The position numbers and the translations under genes are program-made. Positions 58,218-64,000 of a stretch of DNA of 64,000 nucleotides are shown here, in pieces. Position 1 is the stretch's first letter, and each line of letters opens with the position of its first letter. The DNA lies in NCBI GenBank assembly GCA_965247055.1, contig CBDFGE010000005.1:520861-584860 (forward strand). Reading direction: 5' to 3'. The notes beneath the pieces are model-generated. The model was not told where the DNA came from. It did not search any database and saw only the letters and a program-made list of their open reading frames with translations. This DNA is from CBDFGE01 sp965247055. GTDB lineage: Bacteria > Chloroflexota > Dehalococcoidia > Lucifugimonadales > JAGWBF01.

Positions 58218-58688
58218 GTGCGAGTTCCCGGTAAGAAGCGCAGTCAGTCGACAGATGAATGTGGCGTGCGTGCGGGCCAGTTCGCCGAGGCCGTGAGAGA
58301 CCACGACATGGCCGCCGCCTGGGGCATCCTGTCCAGAGAGTCCCAGGGGGTGCGCCAGGGTGTGTGGGCCACGCAAAAGGATATCGACCTACAGGTGGTC
58401 TATCGCGCCGCCCATGACCCCCAGCATCCCATGTTCTCCCTCATGATGGAGGACCTCAGAGAGGCGATCCTGAAGCTGTGGCCTCTGGAGGACCTGACAG
58501 ACGTGGGTGTCGCTCCCACGAGCTACATCGACGATTACCACGCCTTTGCCTTCCTTCCCTTCGGGGTAACCGAAGATCAGAAGGCAATGCCCACGGGCGG
58601 CGGACTCGTGCCTGGACTCATAGTTCCCATGCTCATGGAGGACGGAGAGTGGAAGGTCGACCTTCCCGGATGGCGGTTCGCGTGGTAG
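58218..58688 (+). CDS. Hypothetical protein
   Basis: The protein has 156 residues from a GTG with GGGAGG six bases upstream; a longer frame opens at 58134. It has a helical N-terminal half (QFAEAVRDHDMAAAWGILSR) and a beta-rich end (YHAFAFLPFGV, VPMLMEDGEWKVDLPGWRF). The layout recalls small NTF2-like proteins, but I cannot assign it. Confidence 0.6.
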   Translation: MRVPGKKRSQSTDECGVRAGQFAEAVRDHDMAAAWGILSRESQGVRQGVWATQKDIDLQVVYRAAHDPQHPMFSLMMEDLREAILKLWPLEDLTDVGVAPTSYIDDYHAFAFLPFGVTEDQKAMPTGGGLVPGLIVPMLMEDGEWKVDLPGWRFAW

Positions 58689-58691
58689 GCG

Positions 58692-59420
58692 TCAGGCCGC
58701 CACAGTGATCTTAGTGGTCACGGTAGCCCGTTGCCCGTCCAACCCGCAGCTTATCTCGATGGGCCACTCTCCGGCGGTGGTCCTTGATCCCACGGTCCAC
58801 GTCCAGGAAACGTTGCCTTCGGGGGCGGCTTTGGGCTCCAGGCCAGAGGCTGAGCTGGGCCCCGATTTGTACTGGACGATGATACTGCACAGCGTCCCCG
58901 GGGACGTCCTGGCGGACAGGGTGGCCTTGTTCCCATGAGGAATGGGAGAGGTCAGGGAGACGATCACCACGAAGATGGCCGGGAAGATCGTGAGGGAGGG
59001 TACGGGTGCCATGGTAGCCGTGGCCAGTGGGGTGGTCGTGGAGGTTGGCAAAGGCGCCGGTTCGGCGCTGGGCGCAGGGGTAGCCGTGGGATGGGGCGCT
59101 GGCGTTGGGGAAGATGTCGGGGCGGGTGTCGGTGTGGGAGGCGAGCTCTGGGCCGGCACCCCGGTAGCGGTGGGGGATGCGGTGGCGGCGAGGGTGGGTA
59201 GCAGGGTAGCCGTAGGCGCTGGAACGGTCGTGGCTGTGACGCGTGGGGTCACGCCTGGCGGCTCCGGCGTGCCGGTCGGTTGCGATGGGGAACATCCAAG
59301 GAGGGCCAACGTGGGCACCGCGCTGGCCAGGGTGACGATTATGACTAGGGGAAGGCCGAGGAAGAAGCTTCGTCCCTTCAGGCTCAGCCGGGACCAGAGG
59401 TAGTCAAGAGGTTGGGGCAT
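58692..59420 (-). CDS. Pro/Thr-rich lipoprotein with a C-terminal beta domain
   Basis: The protein has 242 residues. An N-terminal hydrophobic segment ends in a lipobox-like LALLGCS (Cys about 43). About 85 residues of Pro, Thr and Ala follow, then a short hydrophobic run and a beta domain (LSARTSPGTLCSIIVQYKSG, SWTWTVGSRTTAGEWPIEIS) resembling an Ig-like fold with two Cys. It is likely anchored outside the membrane. Function unknown. Confidence 0.65.
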   Translation of the reverse strand: MPQPLDYLWSRLSLKGRSFFLGLPLVIIVTLASAVPTLALLGCSPSQPTGTPEPPGVTPRVTATTVPAPTATLLPTLAATASPTATGVPAQSSPPTPTPAPTSSPTPAPHPTATPAPSAEPAPLPTSTTTPLATATMAPVPSLTIFPAIFVVIVSLTSPIPHGNKATLSARTSPGTLCSIIVQYKSGPSSASGLEPKAAPEGNVSWTWTVGSRTTAGEWPIEISCGLDGQRATVTTKITVAA

Positions 59421-59435
59421 GGGAAGGCTCAGCCA

Positions 59436-60149
59436 TCATATTGGGCGTTTGGCCGGAAGGCCCGGGCGCCTGGGGAACTTGATGGGGGTAGGCTTGACCT
59501 TCTCCACCACCACCAGGACCCGCCCATCCCGTAACCCTTCGACCTCCACGTTGCTGATCTCTCGAAGAGCGCCCCCCAGCACGTCGATGGCGTGCAGCGA
59601 GTCCTCCACCTCCCGTTCGAGCTCCCCCTTTTTCATGGTGACCACTAGCCCGCCTACCCGGCAGTAGGGAAGGGTGAGCTCCATGAGCACACGCATGGGT
59701 GCCACGCCCCTGGACGTCACGACGTCGAAGCCCTCCCGCAACTGAGGTCTGAGGGCCGCGTCCTCCGCCCGTCCCGTGCAGACCTCGACCTTCTCAAGTC
59801 CCAGGACGTCCACCAGATGGGCCAGGAACGCCGTCTTCTTGCCCACCGAGTCCAGCAGGGTGAGCCGGGTCCCGGGGAAAGCGACCTTGATGGGGAGGCC
59901 TGGGAAACCGCCGCCCGAGCCGATGTCAATAATCCTCCCTCGGGCCGTGACCTCGCGGGGAAGGACCGAGACGGTAGTGAGGGAGTCCAGGAAGTGCTTT
60001 ACCTGCACCTCACGGTACTCCACGATGGCCGTGAGGTTCATGCGCTGGTTCCAGGAAACTAGCTCCTCGTAATAGCTCTGAAACGTCCCCGTCTGCTCCG
60101 GGCTGAGGAGGATATCGAGCTCCCTGGCGCCCTGTACAAGTAGTTCCAT
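59436..60149 (-). CDS. rsmG: 16S rRNA (guanine-527-N7)-methyltransferase RsmG
   Basis: The protein has 237 residues from the ATG at 60149; the longer frame to 60212 lacks a start signal. WNQRMNLTAIVEYREVQVKH, the SAM-binding IIDIGSGGGFPGLPIKVAFP and DVVTSRGVAPMRVLMELTLP are the standard RsmG/GidB blocks. It methylates G527 of 16S rRNA. It lies just downstream of an extended -10 promoter abutting IS debris. Confidence 0.95.
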   Translation of the reverse strand: MELLVQGARELDILLSPEQTGTFQSYYEELVSWNQRMNLTAIVEYREVQVKHFLDSLTTVSVLPREVTARGRIIDIGSGGGFPGLPIKVAFPGTRLTLLDSVGKKTAFLAHLVDVLGLEKVEVCTGRAEDAALRPQLREGFDVVTSRGVAPMRVLMELTLPYCRVGGLVVTMKKGELEREVEDSLHAIDVLGGALREISNVEVEGLRDGRVLVVVEKVKPTPIKFPRRPGLPAKRPI

Positions 60150-60167
60150 ACCGGCGACCCTTGCACT

Positions 60168-60176
60168 ATTATAGCA
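60168..60176 (-). promoter_or_regulatory. Extended -10 promoter of rsmG
   Basis: On the minus strand TGC-TATAAT (60168-60176) lies about 20 bases before the rsmG ATG. No good -35 is seen; that region is already inside the transposase fragment. Confidence 0.5.
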
Positions 60177-60190
60177 CCGGCCAACGCCAG

Positions 60191-60421
60191 CAGACTCCCG
60201 AGTGGAAGGCACTGTTTGCCCAGAGGCCAGCCGTGGAGCGTGCCTTCTCCAGGCTCAAGGGGCAACATTCCTTGAACCATATCACCGTGCGTAAGCTCCG
60301 GAAGGTTACGCTTCAACGCTATCTGTCCCTGATCGCGATGCAGGCCGCCGCTGTAATCGGTAAATATCGTTCAGAACCTTTACCGCTGCAACAACAGCCG
60401 TCCGAGCCTCTGCGTCTGTAA
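60191..60421 (+). pseudogene. Transposase C-terminal fragment (DDE family, IS1182/IS4-like)
   Basis: Only the last 75 or so residues remain: TPEWKALFAQRPAVERAFSR, then LKGQHSLNHITVRKLRKVTL and QRYLSLIAMQAAAVIGKYRS. This is the C-terminal part, with the catalytic Glu in AVERAFS, of DDE transposases. The N-terminal three quarters are missing, cut off next to rsmG. Confidence 0.8.
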
Positions 60422-60623
60422 GTTCTTCCTTATCATGCGCCCCTTTGCCTCCATAGTTGGAGACAGCCAGACCAAGCTGGTATGCCTCATCATCCGATAA
60501 GACAGGTGTAGCGCCCTAGTAGAGTCCCAGGAAGTGGTGTAACAAGAGGAGAGGGTCTGGATGAAGAGAGACCACCACGGCATCCTTAGCGGGCAAAGAC
60601 GAGCCTGAGAAAGGAGGACAACG

Positions 60624-60743
60624 GTGGTCAAGGAAAGGATGGACCTGCTTGAGCTAATGCGCAAGAGGGGAGTCGACGGTGACGTGGACTTTCTACGAGA
60701 GGCACTGAGAGTGCTGGTCGAGGAGTCAAAGTGGACCCCATGA
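60624..60743 (+). pseudogene. IS256-type transposase N-terminal fragment
   Basis: After GGAGGACAACG a GTG opens a frame coding KERMDLLELMRKRGVDGDVD and FLREALRVLVEES, the usual N-terminus of IS256-family transposases. The homology ends at about 60731, where the IS3 element begins. Confidence 0.65.
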
Positions 60744-61679
60744 TCAGGACAGCGGTGAGGCTAAAATAAGAGAGTCTACCGCTGGGGTGTCTTGTAAACC
60801 TTCATCCGATGGTAAGGCTCGTGGATGTTCCAGTAAACACCTTTGTGGGCTCACTGCATGGAACACCTGACCCGGTGACCGATAGCCCAGGGCTTGATGG
60901 GGCCGCTCTTGGTTGTAGAAGGCCAGATAAGCCCCAATCCCCTTTCTGGCCTCAGTCCCATTTTGGTATGCCTTCAGGTACACCTCCTCGTACTTGATGC
61001 TGCGCCACAGCCGTTCCACGAAGACGTTGTCCATGCACCGGCCCCTGCCGTCCATGCTCACTTGAACGCCTTGCGCCAGCAGCATGCTGGTGAAGGCCTC
61101 GCTGGTGAACTGGCTGCCCTGGTCGGTGTTGAAGATCTGTGGCCGACCCTTGCTCAAGGCCTCTTCCAGAGCCGCAACACAGAAGTCTACCTCCAGGGTG
61201 TTGGACAGCCGCCAGGCCAGCACGTAGCGGCTGTGCCAGTCCATGATGGCCACCAAGTAGAGGAAACCCCGAGCCATGGGTATGTAGGTGATGTCGGTGG
61301 CCCACACCTGGTTGACCCGGTTGATCTCCAGCCCCCTGAGCAAGTACGGATAGACCTTATGCCCTGGGTTTGGCTTGCTGGTGTTGGGACGCCGGTAGAT
61401 GGCCTCCAGGCCTATCAGCTGCATCAGCCGGCGGACCCGCTTGCGGTTGACCTGGTGTCCGTGATTGCTGAGCCAGGCAGTCATCCTTCTGGAGCCGTAG
61501 AAAGGTGTCTTCAGGTACTGTTGGTCTATGAGGGCCATCAACTCCAAGTCCTCGGCGCCGGCCTCGGTTGGCAGGTAGTACAACGAGGAGCGGCTGATAC
61601 CCAGCAAGGCGCACTGGCGCACCAGAGACAGCTTCGGTTCTTCTCGGTCAATCATGGCCCGGCGTTGGGACCGGCTCAC
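60744..61679 (-). CDS. IS3-family transposase OrfB (integrase core)
   Basis: The protein has 311 residues. LGISRSSLYY, TPFYGSRRMTAWLSNHG and VNRKRVRRLMQLIGL precede the DDE core: WATDITYIPM (D), FNTDQGSQFTSEAF (D) and VERLWRSIKYEEVYLKAY (E), with YLAFYNQERPHQALGYRSPG at the end. Its GTG start overlaps the orfA stop (GTGA); IS3 elements usually make an OrfAB fusion by frameshifting. Confidence 0.95.
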   Translation of the reverse strand: MSRSQRRAMIDREEPKLSLVRQCALLGISRSSLYYLPTEAGAEDLELMALIDQQYLKTPFYGSRRMTAWLSNHGHQVNRKRVRRLMQLIGLEAIYRRPNTSKPNPGHKVYPYLLRGLEINRVNQVWATDITYIPMARGFLYLVAIMDWHSRYVLAWRLSNTLEVDFCVAALEEALSKGRPQIFNTDQGSQFTSEAFTSMLLAQGVQVSMDGRGRCMDNVFVERLWRSIKYEEVYLKAYQNGTEARKGIGAYLAFYNQERPHQALGYRSPGQVFHAVSPQRCLLEHPRALPSDEGLQDTPAVDSLILASPLS

Positions 61680-61960
61680 AACCCGAAGCTCCGTGACAAA
61701 AAATCCCGTTCCACCTTGAGCTGCCCAATCTGTTGGTAGAGCTGGGCAGTGAGAACCTCTTGGTCCTTCTCCTGGCGTCCACCACCATTTTCAAAGAGGT
61801 GCGGCGCCCCCTGAGTCAAGGCCTTCTTCCAGGCATGGATCTGGCTCGGGTGGACTTCAAACCGGCTGGCCAGCTCTGCAATGGTGTGCTCCCCCTGGAG
61901 CGCGGCCAAAGCCACTTTGGCCTTGAAGACTGGGCTGTGCTTCTTACGTGTTTGCTTCAT
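61676..61960 (-). CDS. IS3-family transposase OrfA (helix-turn-helix)
   Basis: The protein has 94 residues: KKHSPVFKAKVALAALQGEH, TIAELASRFEVHPSQIHAWK is the helix-turn-helix, and a leucine-zipper-like end (LYQQIGQLKVERDFLSRSFG) follows. It binds the element ends and pairs with OrfB. Confidence 0.95.
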   Translation of the reverse strand: MKQTRKKHSPVFKAKVALAALQGEHTIAELASRFEVHPSQIHAWKKALTQGAPHLFENGGGRQEKDQEVLTAQLYQQIGQLKVERDFLSRSFGL

Positions 61961-62034
61961 GTCCTGCTCCTTGTTTCCGTCCTATTTTAGGAGCGGGACT
62001 CTCTCTTAGCCACCTGTCCGAATTTTGGGGTCCA

Positions 62035-62403
62035 CCTCAGTGACCTGCATCCATGAGCAGAGTCAACAGCCCACAGACATCGGCGAATTCAGGCCGTTCC
62101 ACAACCTTAGAACTTGGAGCCCAGGGCTAGTCGATAAGTATAGGTAGTGGTACGGTCGAGAGCACCTGCAAGCGGGTCATAGGGACACGGCTGAAACAGA
62201 TGGGGATGTGCTGGAGCAGGCAGTGCTGAGCTTGAGGGCAACGTTGCATAGTGGCCGCCGAAACCTGGTCTGGCCTGTCTCTCCAGTCCCCGACTTAGAG
62301 CTCCCCAGATCTTAGCCCGCACTCAGTGAATATCTTCATTGAGTTCCGACCCGGCCTTGTGGTAGAACACCAAGTATCGCAACAAGGAATGAGGAGGCTC
62401 GCC
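62035..62403. other. Intergenic stretch after the IS3 element
   Basis: No gene is seen. The frame that opens at 62326 runs into the gene at 62404 without its own ribosome binding site. Composition shifts toward A/T here, so the boundary of the A/T-richer segment may lie near the IS end. Confidence 0.4.
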
Positions 62404-63603
62404 ATGCGAATCGGGAGACTCTCGGCAACTATATCTCTGATATTTGTAATCGGCGTACTGGCAATCGGCGGCGGCGTGGCGGCTTTGCTCGGGCAAGGGA
62501 ATGAATCGGGACAACCCCAGAACAGTAGTCGCCTCAGTGCGATCTCAGAGGAGCCCAAGCAGGTAGATTCCTACGAAGGACCGGTGCTTGACTTGGAGTA
62601 TGATGATGGTTGGGCTCGAAACATCCCCGCGACCGTCTCGGGCTATCCCGTACGGTACATTGACACGCCGAAGAGCAGGGCCTGTACCGTCGTTCCGCGA
62701 ATTTCCCTGCATACTGACCGGAATTCTTTAGACGATTTTCTGGAGAACTCTCCAGATATTCATTCTTTGCTAGAGGAGATTCGGTCGCTTCCTGGCGTTC
62801 CACAGGATGTCGGGCTAACATTCACACCTCGTCCGTTTGACCAGGAAGAGAAGACCGCAAGAGATGTGGCGTGGAATGCGAGAAGGCTTCAGCAGGGTTG
62901 TGGGGAGCCTCTAGAGGACCACGACAATGAATCCGTGATTGATGCTAGAGGGTTTGCCGCATTTCAGAACAAAGACGCTGGAGAAACGGATGACCATGCC
63001 CAGGGCGTCTTCATTACAACTCCATCAGGCATAGGCACAGGGCAGGGAACGGGTGTGAGTGATTGGAGCGCTGTGCTTAACAACGTGGTGACAGATCAGA
63101 ATGACTTCATTCAGTCCGGAATGTGGCTTAAGCAGAATGACTTACAAATCGTTTGGACCGACCTAGAGAATCTCCTACAACCCGTCGAGTTCCAGGATGT
63201 GCCTTATTATGCAAGTACTCAGTACCAGTTCTCGAACACATATACCAACTCGACGTGGTGGCTGTGCGCTGGCAATAACTCGAACATAGACGAGGAATAC
63301 GAGTGTCAAGAATCTAGCGATACAGACGGCACTTATCTCAAAGATCATGAAAGCACTAGCGTGTTTTTTGAGAACGCGAATACCAATAGTGATTGGGATA
63401 GTGGATTTCCTACCACAATTTCTGCGACAAGTGCCAAGAGTTATCGTAATGGCACGGGTTACAACTGGACGAGCGAAGACCGTATAACTGCCGACAATTG
63501 CGCGGGAGGCGGGTACCCAGTGTCGGGAGCGATGGGAACGACATCGCTGAAGAATGGAGGTACTGGTACCTGGACGATGAGCGGAATACCCCTGGCTTGT
63601 TAA
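62404..63603 (+). CDS. Secreted or membrane-anchored protein of unknown family, A/T-richer than its neighbours
   Basis: The protein has 399 residues from the ATG at 62404 with GAGGAGG six bases upstream. One N-terminal hydrophobic segment (LSATISLIFVIGVLAIGGGV) is a signal anchor or signal peptide. The rest is polar and acidic, with several Cys (about 100, 170, 300, 315, 370, 399) that could form disulfides. The sequence is Asn/Asp/Ser/Thr-rich near the end (SNTYTNSTWWLCAGNNSN, GTGYNWTSEDRITADNC). I know no family. Codon use and base composition differ from the rest of the window, and it sits next to IS elements, so it may have been acquired. Confidence 0.75.
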   Translation: MRIGRLSATISLIFVIGVLAIGGGVAALLGQGNESGQPQNSSRLSAISEEPKQVDSYEGPVLDLEYDDGWARNIPATVSGYPVRYIDTPKSRACTVVPRISLHTDRNSLDDFLENSPDIHSLLEEIRSLPGVPQDVGLTFTPRPFDQEEKTARDVAWNARRLQQGCGEPLEDHDNESVIDARGFAAFQNKDAGETDDHAQGVFITTPSGIGTGQGTGVSDWSAVLNNVVTDQNDFIQSGMWLKQNDLQIVWTDLENLLQPVEFQDVPYYASTQYQFSNTYTNSTWWLCAGNNSNIDEEYECQESSDTDGTYLKDHESTSVFFENANTNSDWDSGFPTTISATSAKSYRNGTGYNWTSEDRITADNCAGGGYPVSGAMGTTSLKNGGTGTWTMSGIPLAC

Positions 63604-63617
63604 TTGATGGCGGACGG

Positions 63618-63660
63618 GATAGGTAAGGGCAGCTACCATTGGTAGCTGCCCTTACCTATC
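63618..63660 (+). terminator. Hairpin after the last gene
   Basis: A perfect 20-bp stem (arm GATAGGTAAGGGCAGCTACC) with a three-base loop lies 15 bases after the stop. There is no T run, but its position and strength suggest a transcript end. Confidence 0.65.
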
Positions 63661-64000
63661 CACGTGTGGTGCTTTCTTGTGGTCAGAGGACGGCCTCGAC
63701 TTAGCCCGAACGCTGCCTAGGTGTAGACTGTAGGCGACTTTGCAGTTGGGCCACTATTGCCAACATAGGTGTGCCGTATCCATGTCTCAATCGGGGTAGA
63801 GCGACCTCACTGGCGTCCCCGGCCACCTTTGGGGCTGCCAGGAGGATTCCCAAAGGCACCCGGCACCATCTTTCGGCCGAATGCGTCCTGATTCGGATGA
63901 ACGCAAAGCAAGAGGCCGCTTTTGCAGAACTCTCGTCGGTTAGTCATAAGGCGACGGCCAATCGAAAAGTTCGCAGTTCAGTACACGTAGGCCCACCAAA
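63661..64000. other. End of the window, no gene seen
   Basis: No frame with a start signal or family resemblance is seen on either strand, and I see no RNA gene. Confidence 0.4.

Larger units (their letters stand above)
60732..62034. mobile_element. IS3-family insertion sequence
   Basis: The ends are imperfect inverted repeats: TGGACCCCATGATCAGGACA at the left, and the complement of TGGACCCCAAAATTCGGACA at the right. Two overlapping minus-strand genes (orfA 61676-61960, orfB 60744-61679) fill it. I see no 3-bp target duplication; the element interrupts an IS256-like fragment at the left but no continuation is recognisable at the right. Confidence 0.9.

Noticed and set aside
1..64000. CRISPR arrays, rRNA genes and prophage
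   Set aside because: I looked for regularly spaced repeats, rRNA motifs and phage structural genes and found none.

Overview
This window looks like a piece of a G+C-rich bacterial chromosome, probably from an uncultured member of the Chloroflexota (Dehalococcoidia or SAR202-like). That placement is an inference. It rests on the mix of MmgE/PrpD proteins, CoA-transferases, single-domain enoyl-CoA hydratases and a membrane heterodisulfide-reductase-like protein. A pentose-phosphate operon ending in a GH15 glucoamylase, a Ycf45-type R3H ATPase and an archaellin-like domain on a lipoprotein point the same way. Housekeeping genes (groESL with a CIRCE element, rpsP-khpA-rimM, ffh, rsmG, tmk, pdxST, panBC) show it is chromosomal. 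At least six genes carry a frameshift or an internal stop, so either recent gene decay or indel errors in the assembly must be kept in mind.

Layout. 0-4 kb: a plus-strand catabolic cluster (isochorismatase-like amidohydrolase, PEP-mutase/isocitrate-lyase family lyase, aconitase-type large and small subunits), with a perfect CRP-type palindrome upstream. 4.0-5.2 kb: an IS5 copy inserted in the stop codon of the small subunit, followed by a broken kelch gene. 6.3-15.9 kb: a minus-strand sugar operon (tkt, rpiB, pgi, DUF2090 aldolase, gnd, zwf, GH15). 16-21 kb: a thioredoxin-reductase-like protein, two convergent MmgE/PrpD paralogues, a stand-alone Lrp/AsnC sensor domain and a broken SRPBCC gene. 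21.1-22.8 kb: an ISNCY-like element. 23-24 kb: a Phd/VapC-type toxin-antitoxin pair and tRNA-Arg(UCU). 24-27.4 kb: secreted and lipoprotein genes (dockerin, laminin-B/golvesin, archaellin-like). 27.5-31.6 kb: the pantothenate operon and a Cys-rich HTH regulator. 31.8-35 kb: a DRG-like GTPase and a broken HExxH lipoprotein. 35-42.4 kb: rimM/khpA/rpsP, the HdrD-like protein, pdxST, the R3H ATPase and tmk. 42.5-43.6 kb: a selenoprotein missed by ordinary ORF calling, divergent from a globin. 43.7-47 kb: acyl-CoA ligase and two enoyl-CoA hydratases. 47-52 kb: groESL and an SbcC/Rad50-like ATPase. 51.9-55.2 kb: CoA-transferases. 55.3-60.1 kb: ffh, hypothetical proteins, rsmG. 60.2-62 kb: an IS graveyard. 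62.4-63.6 kb: a visibly A/T-richer secreted protein.

How the genes fit together. The sugar operon supplies NADPH and pentoses from glucose units released by the GH15 enzyme. The lyase/hydratase, PrpD, ECH, acyl-CoA ligase and CoA-transferase genes suggest growth on carboxylic acids through CoA thioesters. The HdrD-like membrane protein could pass electrons from acyl-CoA oxidation to quinone.

The most striking finding is a 92-residue Rdx (SelW-like) protein at 42550-42828 on the minus strand. It has a CxxU motif encoded by an in-frame UGA, a SECIS-like hairpin just downstream, its own promoter and a strong ribosome binding site.
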